A DNA stretch of 64,000 bases from a bacterium 336/3 (GCA_001281695.1 LJIE01000004.1:27010-91009); one strand, 5' to 3'. Counted from the first letter of the stretch, positions 16,809 through 26,261 are shown. Made by a program: numbers and translations. The notes: generated by a model not told the origin, from the letters alone.

Positions 16809-17903
16809 ATTCTTAGTAGGTATTATTTTTTTAACTAATTTTTCTAGCAGATTCGTATGTAAAAAAGGAATTGTAGTAGGTTTTTGTACTTGTAGGCTAA
16901 TATGATTGTATTCGGTATAAAATAATTTGAGAAGTAAAATAAAATAAGAAATGAGTAATGGACCAAACACTAAACCAGGTAAACTAAAAAACTTAAGCCC
17001 TACAATCACCCCTAACACAGTAATTACAGGGTGTACATCACCTATTTTCTTTGAAATCACCATTCGGATTAAATTATCAATATTACTTAATGCAACTACT
17101 CCAAAAATCACCACCAGACCTGCTTGCCATGTATTGCCATTCATCCAAGCATATGCTGCAATTGGTAACCAAATCAAAGCTGTTCCAATTAGTGGAACGA
17201 TAGAAGCGAAACCTGTTAATATTGCCCACAAACCTGCATCTGGAATATCAATGATTGCAAAACACAAATATGCACAAAAGCCTTGTCCTACAGCAATAGC
17301 AGGTACTCCAATAGCATTGCCATATGTTTGGCTTACTAACTCTTGCCCAAAAAGTACTATTTTTGTTTTCTTAAATGGCAAAAAATGAATCAATCCAACC
17401 TCCAACTTACGTGTATAAATCAACAGAAAATATAAAAAAAAGTACATCATCAAGATGCTACCAAGTGTATCAACCGTTAATATCAATGCCTCTCCAAAAT
17501 AATCTGTTAAAAAAGAAACAGACCTTTCAGTAATATTTTTAGTTGAAATTTTGATGGGTAAATTATTGATTTTATCAGTAATACTACTGATTGTCTTACT
17601 GATAATCTTTGGATTATTGATCAAAATGGCTAGTTTATTATAAATTAATCCTATTAACACAGAAATAGGCAATACCACAATGAGAAATGATAGCGTAATT
17701 ACAAGTAAAACGGCTAAATTTTTATTCCATTTCCTCCTTTTTACGAGATAATGTACAATATTTTTAAATAAAACATAAAGGACAACGGCTCCAAGAAATG
17801 CTGTAAAAAACTCCCGAACACCATAAAACAAGAAAACACCCAGCAAAAGAATAAAAAATGCATAAATATACTTATTGATGAGTAATTCGGATGTATTTAA
17901 CAT
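16800..17903 (-). CDS. AI-2E family transporter-like membrane protein
   Basis: The 367-residue protein has the AI-2E/PerM family plan: two N-terminal helices (FFILLLGVFLFYGV, FLGAVVLYVLFKNIVHYL), a helix, a soluble loop (ISSITDKINNLPIKI), then a bundle with the conserved GVPAIAVGQGFCAYLCFAII, LTGFASIVPLIGTALIWLP, NIDNLIRMVIS and HPVITVLGVIVGLKFFSLPGLVFGPLL. Family members export signalling molecules or act as Na+/H+ antiporters (UPF0118), so a role in ion homeostasis under stress is plausible. It is transcribed divergently from ytxH. Confidence 0.9.
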   Translation of the reverse strand: MLNTSELLINKYIYAFFILLLGVFLFYGVREFFTAFLGAVVLYVLFKNIVHYLVKRRKWNKNLAVLLVITLSFLIVVLPISVLIGLIYNKLAILINNPKIISKTISSITDKINNLPIKISTKNITERSVSFLTDYFGEALILTVDTLGSILMMYFFLYFLLIYTRKLEVGLIHFLPFKKTKIVLFGQELVSQTYGNAIGVPAIAVGQGFCAYLCFAIIDIPDAGLWAILTGFASIVPLIGTALIWLPIAAYAWMNGNTWQAGLVVIFGVVALSNIDNLIRMVISKKIGDVHPVITVLGVIVGLKFFSLPGLVFGPLLISYFILLLKLFYTEYNHISLQVQKPTTIPFLHTNLLEKLVKKIIPTKNKK

Positions 17904-17957
17904 ATAGTCATTGCCCTTTCTTGTTTTAATTTTTAGAGTTGAATTATATTGTTCAAT

Positions 17958-18023
17958 CTGAGAATTTTATAACTTTTTTATATTATTCTGTAAGATATAG
18001 TTGAAGACATCTCACTACCTTTA
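17958..18023 (+). promoter_or_regulatory. Shared stress-type promoter of ytxH
   Basis: Plus strand: distal CTGAGAATTTTATAAC (17958-17973), proximal TGTAA (17989-17993), 22 bp, -7 TACCTTTA (18016-18023). Confidence 0.7.
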
Positions 18024-18093
18024 CATAGCCAAAAGATACAATAAGTTGTTCTTATAAGCTAATTTTTAATCTTAACCTTCAAAATAAAATTGT

Positions 18094-18354
18094 ATGAACT
18101 CAGGAAAAGTAGTATTAGGTGTATTGTTTGGTGTTGCTGCTGGCACACTGATGGGGATATTATTTGCTCCCGAAAAAGGTTCTGTTACTCGCAAAAACAT
18201 CTTAAATAAAGGTGGAGATTATGCAGATGCTTGGAAAGAAAAACTAAATGAGGTTGTAAATAATGTGGTAAGTAAATTTGAAAGTACTTGGAAAGAAGCC
18301 GAAAACATGGCTATGAAGGCAAAGGGCAAATCTGAAGATACAAAAAGTGAATAA
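18094..18354 (+). CDS. YtxH domain protein
   Basis: 86 residues with the YtxH/GvpP-like start GKVVLGVLFGVAAGTLMGILFAPEKGSVTRKNI (one N-terminal transmembrane helix, then the LFAPEKG motif), followed by a charged amphipathic helix. YtxH proteins are general-stress membrane peptides. It is the first gene of a four- or five-gene unit with a holin-like protein, a helical cytosolic protein and a PA2169-type protein. Confidence 0.9.
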   Translation: MNSGKVVLGVLFGVAAGTLMGILFAPEKGSVTRKNILNKGGDYADAWKEKLNEVVNNVVSKFESTWKEAENMAMKAKGKSEDTKSE

Positions 18355-18389
18355 TTAATATTTTACAAAACTAAAATTAAACTAAAAAT

Positions 18390-18740
18390 ATGATGCCTGA
18401 AAATAGCCCCAAAAGTGATACAGAAGTATTCTTAAGTAAAGTTGAAGAGTATGTCAACACAACTGCAGAGCTTTTCAAGTTACGTTTAGTAGCTAAATGT
18501 GCTGATATAATATCTTCTTCTATTACCAAATTAGCCTTGGGACTTATTTTCGGCATTTTTATACTGATGTTCAACATCTCCATAGCTCTGTGGATAGGTG
18601 ATTATATAGGAAAATCTTATAGTGGATTTCTGATTATAGCAGGTTTTTATGGATTTTTAGGCTGTATAGGCTATATTTTCAGGAATCAATGGATACAAAA
18701 ACCTAGTAGTAATGCTATTATTAAAAAAATGCTTAAATAA
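18390..18740 (+). CDS. Phage holin superfamily III/DUF1469-like membrane protein
   Basis: 116 residues: a cytosolic N-terminal helix (VEEYVNTTAELFKLRLVAKCADIISSS) followed by two transmembrane helices (LALGLIFGIFILMFNISIALWIGDY and GFLIIAGFYGFLGCIGYIF). This is the layout of the phage_holin_3_6/DUF1469 family, which regularly follows YtxH in Bacteroidota and cyanobacterial stress operons. It is unlikely to be a phage lysis protein, as no phage genes are near. Confidence 0.8.
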   Translation: MMPENSPKSDTEVFLSKVEEYVNTTAELFKLRLVAKCADIISSSITKLALGLIFGIFILMFNISIALWIGDYIGKSYSGFLIIAGFYGFLGCIGYIFRNQWIQKPSSNAIIKKMLK

Positions 18741-18748
18741 TACACAAA

Positions 18749-19141
18749 ATGCAAAAAACTAGTCAAACAGATGATTTACACCAAAAGATTGCTACATTAG
18801 AAAGTAAGCAATCAGCAGCCTTGAGTTGTGTTAGCTTGCAAACACATCAAATATATGAAGATTTAAAACCTATCAATTTAATAAAAAATACGCTACAAGA
18901 AGTAAGTGCTTCAGCAGAACTCAAAAACCTATTGTTACAAAAAATAATACAAAATATTTCAGCATACTTATCTGAACATATGATTGAAGGTAAAGAAGGA
19001 AATCCTATTAGAAAAGTTATGGGAGCAATTTTTCAGCTTGAAATTACCACTGTAACCAACAAACATGCTGATACACTTGTGGTACTTACTGAAAATTTTT
19101 TAAAAAAAATTTTCAGACTGAATAAAAAAACAAATCATTAG
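18749..19141 (+). CDS. Hypothetical helical protein of the ytxH unit
   Basis: A 130-residue soluble, mostly helical protein (DDLHQKIATLESKQSAAL, INLIKNTLQEVSASAELKNLLLQKI), lying 8 bp after the holin-like gene. In comparable operons this position holds a partner of YtxH and DUF1469 proteins, but I do not recognise a named domain. The two Cys/His-poor helical halves suggest a scaffold role. Confidence 0.6.
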   Translation: MQKTSQTDDLHQKIATLESKQSAALSCVSLQTHQIYEDLKPINLIKNTLQEVSASAELKNLLLQKIIQNISAYLSEHMIEGKEGNPIRKVMGAIFQLEITTVTNKHADTLVVLTENFLKKIFRLNKKTNH

Positions 19142-19173
19142 AATTATAAATGCTCATTTTAAATACTAAAGCA

Positions 19174-19635
19174 ATGGATAATGATAAAATTATTGAAATC
19201 CTTAATAGACTTGTTGAAATCAATAATGATAGAACACAAGGCTATCAAACAGCATTGAAAGAAATAGCAAAAATAGAAAATACTGAACTTAGAAGCCTGC
19301 TAAACACTTTCCTAAAAACCAGTGAAAAATATATTGGCGAACTTTCTAAAACCATTACCCATTTGGGAGGAACACCTACTCAAACTACCAATTCACTTGG
19401 TAAAATTCATAGGACTTGGATGGATTTGAAGGCATCTGTTACAGATATAAAATATGCCAGCATTCTTGCTTCCTGTCAATATGGAGACCATGCAGCCATG
19501 GAAATTTATGAAGATGTACTAAAAAACAATCTCCAAGATATTGCCATACCTATTCAGGAAATGCTCAATACACAATACATACACATCAAGACAGAACATG
19601 ACCGAGTAAAAAACTTAGTTGAAACATTAAGCTAA
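19174..19635 (+). CDS. PA2169-family (DUF2383) four-helix-bundle protein
   Basis: 153 residues from the ATG at 19174 (the TTG-adjacent ATG at 19150 is less likely): IIEILNRLVEINNDRTQGYQTALKEI, LNTFLKTSEKYIGELSKTI, GKIHRTWMDLKASV, GDHAAMEIYEDVL and the final helix. These match the ferritin-like DUF2383 fold, whose members carry Glu/His residues but no proven iron site. It is a stress-associated protein, downstream of the YtxH unit and probably cotranscribed. Confidence 0.8.
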   Translation: MDNDKIIEILNRLVEINNDRTQGYQTALKEIAKIENTELRSLLNTFLKTSEKYIGELSKTITHLGGTPTQTTNSLGKIHRTWMDLKASVTDIKYASILASCQYGDHAAMEIYEDVLKNNLQDIAIPIQEMLNTQYIHIKTEHDRVKNLVETLS

Positions 19636-19721
19636 AAAACTTATTCCAGAGAAATATTTAATTAAAGATTTAAGATAAGTTAGAATATCTTATTTTTTGT
19701 ATTACAAGTAAATATAAAATT

Positions 19722-20009
19722 ATGCAATATGATAGTCATGTATTCTTTATAAGTGGCTTAAAAGCTAATGAGATGTTAGGAAAAACTATTTCTATCAAAT
19801 ATACTCAGAAGGAATTTCAGGAAGTAGATACTCTCGAGGAAGAAGTATTAAAAGAATTTCAGGGTAAATTCATAAATTTTGAACTGTTCTCTAATCACGA
19901 TTCAGTTTGTTCATTAACACTATCTGTAAAAGCAGGTATAAATTCAGAGTTTTGGATGCCTCATCTAACACTCTCTATTGATCAAGTAAAAAGTATTTCT
20001 ATTCTTTAA
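19722..20009 (+). CDS. Hypothetical protein
   Basis: A 95-residue acidic soluble protein (VDTLEEEVLKEFQGKFINFELF, LTLSVKAGINSEFWMPHLTLSI) of alternating beta and helix. No family recognised. It starts 86 bp after the PA2169-type gene and could have its own weak promoter. Confidence 0.55.
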   Translation: MQYDSHVFFISGLKANEMLGKTISIKYTQKEFQEVDTLEEEVLKEFQGKFINFELFSNHDSVCSLTLSVKAGINSEFWMPHLTLSIDQVKSISIL

Positions 20010-20169
20010 ATTCTCCTAGTTTGAAAATAACTTTGTAGTAGATTCACATAAGCACCAAGTATCAAAAATTTACTTGATGCTTTGTATTGTTTTTGATAAT
20101 TTTTCTAAAAACAATGGATTTTACAGATATTTTATGAAATATAATATTCAATATATAACACAAAATAAT

Positions 20170-21042
20170 ATGACAAAAGTTTTAATTACAGGTGCAACAG
20201 GAAATATAGGAAGAACAGTATTGAACTCTTTACAAATGCTTAACCATCAGTTTGACATTTATGCAGGAGTAAGAGATCTTGAAAAGGATAAAATAGAATT
20301 AGCCAACTACAAAATCAAATTTTCACAATTTGATTTTACAGATATTAAAACATACCAAAATGCATTAGATAGTTGTGAAATTTTATTTTTATTACGACCA
20401 CCACAAATATCAGAAGTAGAAAAGTATTTTAAACCTATCATTAACATCTGTAAGAATAATGGTGTAAAACATATTGTTTTCTTATCAGTTCAAGGAGTTG
20501 AAAAAAGCAAAATGATTCCACATTATAAAATTGAAAAACTCATTGTGGATAGCAAAATAAATTATACGTTTTTACGTCCAGCATATTTTATGCAAAATTT
20601 CACTACAACTCTACATAACGACTTAGTAAATAATAAACGAATTTATCTACCTGCTGGCAATACAAAATTTACACTTATAGATGTTCGTGATATTGGTGCT
20701 GTTTCTGCACAAATTTTGACCAACATTTCACAACATATAAATAAATCATACGAACTTACTTGTAAAGAAAAGCTGACATTTTCGGAAATGGCAAGAATTT
20801 TAACCAATCATTTAGGAATAGATATTCGATTTCAATCTCCAACCCTTCTTAGTTTCTTTTTGACAAAAAGAAAAGAAAAAATGCCCATGATGTTAATTTT
20901 TGTGATGATTATGCTTCACTATTTTCCAAGATTTCAGAAAGAGCCTGAAATAACTAATTGGGTTGAGAAAATCACTAGCAAACAGCCCATAACATTTGAA
21001 CAATTTATAAAGGACAATAAAAAAGTCCTCACTGAATCATAA
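20170..21042 (+). CDS. NmrA-like NAD(P)-binding protein (atypical SDR)
   Basis: The 290-residue protein starts with the dinucleotide-binding MTKVLITGATGNIGRTVL (GxxGxxG), then FDFTDIKTYQNAL (cofactor adenine pocket), LFLLRPPQISEVEKYF, VFLSVQGVEKSKMIPHYKIEKLI (the Y-x-x-x-K is shifted to HYKIEK, typical of NmrA/HSCARG atypical SDRs without full catalysis), and LRPAYFMQNF. Such proteins sense redox state or reduce quinones. The ATG at 20170 is chosen because the glycine motif immediately follows it. Confidence 0.87.
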   Translation: MTKVLITGATGNIGRTVLNSLQMLNHQFDIYAGVRDLEKDKIELANYKIKFSQFDFTDIKTYQNALDSCEILFLLRPPQISEVEKYFKPIINICKNNGVKHIVFLSVQGVEKSKMIPHYKIEKLIVDSKINYTFLRPAYFMQNFTTTLHNDLVNNKRIYLPAGNTKFTLIDVRDIGAVSAQILTNISQHINKSYELTCKEKLTFSEMARILTNHLGIDIRFQSPTLLSFFLTKRKEKMPMMLIFVMIMLHYFPRFQKEPEITNWVEKITSKQPITFEQFIKDNKKVLTES

Positions 21043-21045
21043 GCT

Positions 21046-21116
21046 ATGGCACTGTATCAAAAAGTGTGTCTGTAGAAAAAATCCAACATGTACACTTAAT
21101 AGAACAGTGCCAATAA
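21046..21116 (+). terminator. Possible long-loop terminator
   Basis: GGCACTGT and ACAGTGCC are complementary and enclose a second pair (AAGTGT/ACACTT), followed by an A/T-rich run, just after the NmrA-like stop codon and before the convergent Cys-rich gene. Confidence 0.4.
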
Positions 21117-21120
21117 AAAA

Positions 21121-21441
21121 TTATGCTGTAGCAAGTTCGGAACAGATTTCACTACATTTTTTGCAGGCATCAGCACACTCTTTGCAACTTATATGATGAG
21201 ATGCGTGCTTAGCACACTCTTCTGAACATGCTTTACAAATTTCAGCACATAGGGCATGAAGTTCTTGTCCATAAGCAGAATCTCTTGCATCAAATCTTGC
21301 ACATAATGCACAGATATCAGCACAATCACGGCACAAGATGATACATCCTTGATTGCCATCTTTAATACAGTCAGTAATACACTTTTCGCATGTTACCAAA
21401 CACGCCAAGCAAGCGTCAATACAACTTTTTAAATTTTTCAT
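21121..21441 (-). CDS. DUF326-type cysteine-rich four-helix protein (Csp-like)
   Basis: 106 residues with about 18 cysteines in repeated C-x-x-x-C/C-x-x-C-x-x-x-C patterns: CIDACLACLVTCEKCITDCI, CRDCADICALCARF, ELHALCAEICKACSEECAKH and CKECADACKKCSEICSEL. This is the family of four-helix-bundle copper-storage proteins (Csp) and related DUF326 proteins, which bind Cu(I) along the bundle core; others annotate it as ferredoxin. The start at 21441 is chosen because the longer frame would begin upstream of the -7 element at 21483-21490. Confidence 0.88.
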   Translation of the reverse strand: MKNLKSCIDACLACLVTCEKCITDCIKDGNQGCIILCRDCADICALCARFDARDSAYGQELHALCAEICKACSEECAKHASHHISCKECADACKKCSEICSELATA

Positions 21442-21482
21442 ATTACTTTGATTTGCATTATGAATAAATTTCCACAATGTCG

Positions 21483-21548
21483 CAAAGGTCAATATATAAG
21501 TAAAGAATAGTATTACGCAACTTTAGAAATAAGTTGTATCATTCACAC
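21483..21548 (-). promoter_or_regulatory. Shared stress-type promoter of the DUF326 gene
   Basis: Minus strand: distal GTGTGAATGATACAAC (21533-21548), proximal CGTAA (21513-21517), 22 bp, -7 GACCTTTG (21483-21490). Confidence 0.7.
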
Positions 21549-21672
21549 ATTTATTCTGCATAAAAGTCAAGCAGTGGAAGTGCAAACAAAATTAGGAGAT
21601 ATTATTGCTCAAAGAAAGATGGTAAAGGAAATTGATTATATTTGTATCAGCCATTTTCAGAACTATACAGTT

Positions 21673-23067
21673 TCATTTCCACAAATAAGTTAATTGTCCA
21701 GTTTTTTTTAGGTTATCTAACCAATACACCCACAATTGTTTTTTATTCATTTCATAATCAGCTTCTAACAATTGTATACTCACTTCTTCTAAATTTAGGT
21801 TTGATGCTGACTCTTGCCCTTCCTTTACTCTTGCTTGAAAAATATTAATAGATTCTTTGCTTAGCATGATATTTTCTTTTTGTGTTTGTAATTGCAATTT
21901 TTTATTTTCTATCTTAAGCTTTACTGTAAATACATCATTTTTATATTGATTTTTTTTATCTTCTTTTTGCAAATTGTATTGATCAGACTGCAATTTAAGT
22001 TGCTGAATTTTATTATGTGTATTCTCTCCAAAAAGTATAGGTGTTTTTACATACAATCCAATATAGCTTAATCCAAACCAAGAATTTGCTGCTATTGGAT
22101 TAAATAAATTTGAAAATTGATTGGCTCCTAAATAGCCTTTAAATCCTACAGTTGGTAGATGCTTTGTTCTTTCTATCTTTGCCTGCAAATCGGATAATTG
22201 ACTTTGTAGTGTTAATTGTTGCAAATCGGATAATTGATCAGTAAAGATTGTATTGTCTATTATTTCAATTGAATATTTCATAGCGAATGTTGTATCAATT
22301 TCAAAATTCCATTGTTTTAATTCAGTTGCTCCAATTAAAAAAATTAAATACACTTTATCTTCTATTAAAAGAGCCGTCCAATCTTTAAATAATTGTACCA
22401 TGTTATTATGATTTATCTTGGCTTTATTCAAATCAGATTTTAATAGACGCTTTTCATCAAATCTGTTTTTGAGTAGCATGTAACTGATGTATGTCCTATT
22501 AGTATCTACTATAAGTGATTTAAGTTTTGCTTCTCCTAGGTAAATATCAATGTATGTTTGGGCAATGGTATAAGCCAATTCGTACTCAGTTTGTTGTTGG
22601 GATAAGTTGGCTATTTGCTCTTTCAGTGTAGCTTCATTGATATACCTTTGTATAGATAAATCAAGCAGTGGCTGAGTAACAGTAAGCCCAAGAGATTGGC
22701 TCCAGTTTGTACCAAATTGTACACTCTTAGTTGCATCAATGGGAAAGCTTGGATTAAATACACCAATTGGCAAAATAGATGTGGGTAATATAGGATTGTA
22801 TAGGTACTGATATTCAGCTGATACTTGTGGCAAATACTTGTGTTGTAATGCTTTTGTTTGTAACTTGCTTAAACTTACATTTAGTTTTCCTGCAATAATG
22901 TTTTTCCTGTTTGCCAACCCATCGTTTATGGCTTGTGATAGGGTTATAGTTGATTGAGCTTGAACGTATGGTTGCATCAATGCAATTGTTACAATTATAC
23001 ATAAATAAATGTGCTTTTCCAGCAGATTCTTTTTAAATTCAGATAATAGTAAAACAATATTTTTCAC
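21673..23067 (-). CDS. TolC-family outer membrane efflux protein
   Basis: 464 residues with a signal peptide (ending VQAQ near residue 38) and the two internally repeated helical-hairpin halves of the outer membrane efflux protein family: TLSQAINDGLANRKNI at the start, AYTIAQTYIDIYLGEAKL, and in the second half KIQQLKLQSDQYNLQKEDKKNQYKNDV and NIFQARVKEGQESASNLNLEE. It is the last gene of the exporter operon with the DevA-, DevB- and DevC-like genes and would form the outer-membrane duct. Confidence 0.9.
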   Translation of the reverse strand: MKNIVLLLSEFKKNLLEKHIYLCIIVTIALMQPYVQAQSTITLSQAINDGLANRKNIIAGKLNVSLSKLQTKALQHKYLPQVSAEYQYLYNPILPTSILPIGVFNPSFPIDATKSVQFGTNWSQSLGLTVTQPLLDLSIQRYINEATLKEQIANLSQQQTEYELAYTIAQTYIDIYLGEAKLKSLIVDTNRTYISYMLLKNRFDEKRLLKSDLNKAKINHNNMVQLFKDWTALLIEDKVYLIFLIGATELKQWNFEIDTTFAMKYSIEIIDNTIFTDQLSDLQQLTLQSQLSDLQAKIERTKHLPTVGFKGYLGANQFSNLFNPIAANSWFGLSYIGLYVKTPILFGENTHNKIQQLKLQSDQYNLQKEDKKNQYKNDVFTVKLKIENKKLQLQTQKENIMLSKESINIFQARVKEGQESASNLNLEEVSIQLLEADYEMNKKQLWVYWLDNLKKTGQLTYLWK

Positions 23068-23219
23068 GGTTTAATTAGTTTACTTCAGTTAGATTATATT
23101 GGTCATTTTGAATATACCATAGATAAATTATCAATCAGGATAATGGTCTTTGCCTATCCATTAAATTATTTCCATTTAATTCCTGATAGTTTTTCAATTA
23201 TGATTATTCCTTTTTCATG

Positions 23220-24347
23220 TTAACTAAACACCGCTGCAGGTTCAACACTTCTAATTCTGCTCAAAGCAAATGATGCTCCACTTAGCGAAATCAAACTGAT
23301 AATGACAAACATAATAAACAATACTAAAGGAGAAAAGGAAAATATCAACCCTGATTTTGCTACTCCAATTCTAAAACCTTCTAATAAAGCCAAGCCTATC
23401 AAAAATCCAACTATAGTAAATAACATAGCCTGAGTTAAAATTAATTTGCTGATGTATTTATTACTCGCTCCAATGGCTTTTAAAGTACCATAATCTTTTA
23501 ATCGATCAAGTGCAGAAGAATACATTGTTAAACCTATGATAAAAAAACCAGCAATCAATGCAAATATGATGAGTGTACCTGTACTTAATGCAATACCACT
23601 AGTAGCTAATATTTTTATTTTTGAAGAAGTGGCTAATGTTCTAGATGGCCAGGCCCGAATACCATTTATATTTTTATTAATATCTAGTACAACTTTATCA
23701 ATATTGGAAAGGTTTTTTACATTCACCAGCACTGCATTAATAGTATTGACAGATTGATTTGAAAAAAATCTTGCTCTTTCAATAGTGGTAACACAAAAAC
23801 TACTACCAAAGCCTCTAAAGCCTTTTGTTTGTAGAACAAAAAAAGCTCGCTTACCATTGATTTCTAAATTAGTTCTCAAATCAATGTTTCCACCTAAGTT
23901 TTTCTTTTGGTAAAATTCAGCACTTATAGCTCCATCTAATTGTAAATCAGACACATTGCCAGCCATAATTTTATCTTTACTAATCAAAGCCTTGACATGT
24001 TTGTCATCAACACCTAATAAAGTAATTACACCACTTGTTCCATTTTCAAAATTGCAAGAAGCACCTGTAATAATTAATGGAAATGCTTCTTTAACACCAT
24101 TGATACCTTGTACTGCTCTCAGGTTTCTGATGTCCAATCTTCCCAATTGATTTACATCATCTGTTTTGCTATCAACCACCCAAATATCTGCTTTCACGTC
24201 AGTCGCCAATGCTCCCATAAGACCTGATAAAAAAAAGAAAACGCCTAACTGTTGCCCAATTAGGAATGTGCTGATGAGAATGCCAACAATAACCCCAATG
24301 CTTTTAGCTTTATCAAACTTGATGAATTTCCACGCAATTTTTAACAT
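23220..24347 (-). CDS. FtsX-like ABC permease (DevC type)
   Basis: 375 residues: an N-terminal helix (GVIVGILISTFLIGQQLGVFFFLSGLM), a large periplasmic MacB-like domain (about 50-250, DIWVVDSKTDDVNQLGRLDIRNL) and three C-terminal helices with the FtsX signature (TLIIFALIAGFFIIGLTMYSSALDRLKDYGTLKAIGAS). The opening and the DIWV segment are those of DevC from the heterocyst-glycolipid-type exporter. It lies 3 bp after the membrane-fusion gene, so the genes are coupled. Confidence 0.92.
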   Translation of the reverse strand: MLKIAWKFIKFDKAKSIGVIVGILISTFLIGQQLGVFFFLSGLMGALATDVKADIWVVDSKTDDVNQLGRLDIRNLRAVQGINGVKEAFPLIITGASCNFENGTSGVITLLGVDDKHVKALISKDKIMAGNVSDLQLDGAISAEFYQKKNLGGNIDLRTNLEINGKRAFFVLQTKGFRGFGSSFCVTTIERARFFSNQSVNTINAVLVNVKNLSNIDKVVLDINKNINGIRAWPSRTLATSSKIKILATSGIALSTGTLIIFALIAGFFIIGLTMYSSALDRLKDYGTLKAIGASNKYISKLILTQAMLFTIVGFLIGLALLEGFRIGVAKSGLIFSFSPLVLFIMFVIISLISLSGASFALSRIRSVEPAAVFS

Positions 24348-24350
24348 ACT

Positions 24351-25307
24351 TTATTTTTTAGACTTGTTAGAAATATCAATTACACATTCTACCCTTGCAT
24401 TTAATAGTAAATTTTCAGGATTATCAAGTAACATTTTTATTGTTCTCACACGTCTATCTTCTTTTTCACCTGACTGATCAGTAAACAATGATTTCTTTTT
24501 TAGAAAGGATGATGCAAAATAAATTGTACCCGTTGACAAAGTATCGGATGAGCCAACGCTTCTAATCCATCCTTTTTGACCAACATCTATTTTTTCTGCA
24601 TTTAATTCATCTATTTCGCAGATTGCAATTGTTTTGCCCCCAGGATTAATTTGAGCAAATGATTGCAGTGTAGATACTGAGCCACCAATTAAAACAGTTA
24701 GTTCTAAAATCCTACCATTTATAGGTGACTTTATTATTTTTTGGTCTCTTTCCAGTTGTGCTGTTTTTAAATTTGCTTCTCCCTCTTTCCATCTGCTTTT
24801 TGATACATTAATAGTAGCTTTCAATTTATTTATATTAGCATTTAATGTGTTTAAGGTAGTTGTTGCATCATCAACTGTTTGTTGCGTTTCAGCACCTTTT
24901 AACAATAAATTATTTAACCGCTCGACTTGCAAATTTGCATTGCTAATCTTTGCTTCTAATTCGCCAATACCTGCAACATCAACATTTATTTGTGCTATCT
25001 GTGTATTTGTTTGATTGCTTAACTGAATTATTTTTTCATCTTCTAATTGATGCTCTAGTTCCAAAATAATAGTTCCAACACTCACACTATCATTTTCTTT
25101 TTTATAAATTTTCTGCACAATACCATTTGTAGGAGAAGCCAATTGAATAATATCGTCCTCAGACGTTATTCTACCAACACCTACAATTTCATTACTTGTG
25201 ATGGACTGTTTCAATTGCTCATTTCTCCCTTTCTCATTCATTGTATCTTTGTTATTACAAGCGTTGAGAACAATCATGAATAGTGGTAAAAGGATATAAT
25301 TTTTCAT
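24351..25307 (-). CDS. HlyD-type membrane fusion lipoprotein (DevB type)
   Basis: 318 residues with a lipobox (IVLNAC, Cys near residue 17), a lipoyl-like half-motif (GIVQKIYKKENDSVSVGTIILELEH), a coiled-coil hairpin (about 75-180, QTNTQIAQINVDVAGIGELEAKI), the second lipoyl half (IKSPINGRILELTVLIGGSV) and a beta-barrel part. It would bridge the inner-membrane ABC transporter and the TolC duct. It begins 9 bp after the ATPase gene. Confidence 0.9.
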   Translation of the reverse strand: MKNYILLPLFMIVLNACNNKDTMNEKGRNEQLKQSITSNEIVGVGRITSEDDIIQLASPTNGIVQKIYKKENDSVSVGTIILELEHQLEDEKIIQLSNQTNTQIAQINVDVAGIGELEAKISNANLQVERLNNLLLKGAETQQTVDDATTTLNTLNANINKLKATINVSKSRWKEGEANLKTAQLERDQKIIKSPINGRILELTVLIGGSVSTLQSFAQINPGGKTIAICEIDELNAEKIDVGQKGWIRSVGSSDTLSTGTIYFASSFLKKKSLFTDQSGEKEDRRVRTIKMLLDNPENLLLNARVECVIDISNKSKK

Positions 25308-25316
25308 TGTTGCATT

Positions 25317-26054
25317 TTATATTAAGGTTATTTCTTCTTCTACTGGCTTGTCAGATATTGATCCATCTAAAACATACACTATTCTATCAGCAAAAGGTCG
25401 CAGTCTTGTATCGTGAGTAACTACTGCTACTGCTTTTCCTTGTTTCGCTAATTCTTTTAATTCTTTCATCACAATGCCAGCACTAGCAAGGTCAAGAGAT
25501 GCAGTTGGTTCATCACACAACATCATTTTTGGATTTGTAACAAGAGCTCTTGCTATAGCAACACGTTGTTGTTGACCACCACTTAAATCATTGGATAGGT
25601 TTTTCAATCTATCTCCCATTTCTACTTTAACTAAAGCTGTTGTAGCTTTTACTTTTGCATCTTTCTCAATCATACCTTGTAGTAATAAAGGCATCATTAC
25701 ATTTTCTAAAGCAGTAAGTGGAGCAATAAGGTTAAACCTTTGAAAGATGAATCCAATTTTCAATAGTCGTAATTCTGCTAATTTATTTTCACTTAAAGTA
25801 TTCACTTGCACATTCTCAATCCACACTTGCCCAAAACTTGGATATAATACACATCCAAATAAAGAAAGTAAGGTAGTTTTACCAGAACCTGATGGACCAA
25901 TAATGAGTAAAAGTTCTCCCGATTTTAACTCAACAGAGCTTGCCTTTAAGGCTGTAATTATGGTATCACCAGCTTTGTATTCTTTACCTGCATTTATCAC
26001 CTTGGCTACAACTGTATGCTTTTCTTCCATTTTTAATACAGGTTTAGTTTCCAT
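25317..26054 (-). CDS. ABC transporter ATPase (DevA/LolD/MacB type)
   Basis: 245 residues with Walker A GPSGSGKTT (53-61), Q-loop FIFQRFNLI, signature LSGGQQQRVAIARAL (from 157), Walker B MMLCDEP (177-183) and the H-loop VVTHDTRLRPFADRI. It groups with ATPases of MacB/LolCDE/DevBCA exporters that act by mechanotransmission. First gene of the four-gene exporter operon (ATPase, fusion lipoprotein, permease, TolC). The substrate is unknown; glycolipids, peptides or toxic compounds are family precedents. Confidence 0.94.
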   Translation of the reverse strand: METKPVLKMEEKHTVVAKVINAGKEYKAGDTIITALKASSVELKSGELLLIIGPSGSGKTTLLSLFGCVLYPSFGQVWIENVQVNTLSENKLAELRLLKIGFIFQRFNLIAPLTALENVMMPLLLQGMIEKDAKVKATTALVKVEMGDRLKNLSNDLSGGQQQRVAIARALVTNPKMMLCDEPTASLDLASAGIVMKELKELAKQGKAVAVVTHDTRLRPFADRIVYVLDGSISDKPVEEEITLI

Positions 26055-26128
26055 ATTTTTTTATAAAATTGAATGAATGAACTATTAATTACTTTAAGTT
26101 TATTCATCTGAAACAATTACTCTTAATT

Positions 26129-26257
26129 TTATTGTGAACCATAATAGGATATAATGGTAGTTATAAGCATTCCAGCCATCCAAATAAATACTTTATTGAG
26201 AAAAGTATTAAAAGAATAAATTGTTGCATTATTACCTATTGTGTTAGAAAAGCTCAT
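26129..26257 (-). pseudogene. Possible N-terminal fragment of a Bax-inhibitor-1/YccA membrane protein
   Basis: A 42-codon ORF, MSFSNTIGNNATIYSFNTFL followed by NKVFIWMAGMLITTIISYYGS, resembles the N-terminus and first transmembrane helix of YccA/BI-1 proteins (FLNKVYxWM-type opening) and then stops. A full member would need about 230 residues. It may instead be an independent small membrane peptide. Confidence 0.35.
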
Positions 26258-26261
26258 CTAT

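Noticed and set aside
16951..17388. 145-codon ORF on the plus strand
   Set aside because: It lies wholly antisense to the well-conserved AI-2E-type permease and its translation has no recognisable domain.
18390..18740. Phage lysis holin
   Set aside because: Although it matches the holin superfamily, no other phage gene is nearby and the gene sits in a YtxH stress unit.
21560..21672. Possible gene remnant (VEVQTKLGDIIAQRKMV-like frame)
   Set aside because: Too short and without a recognisable family; it may be chance.
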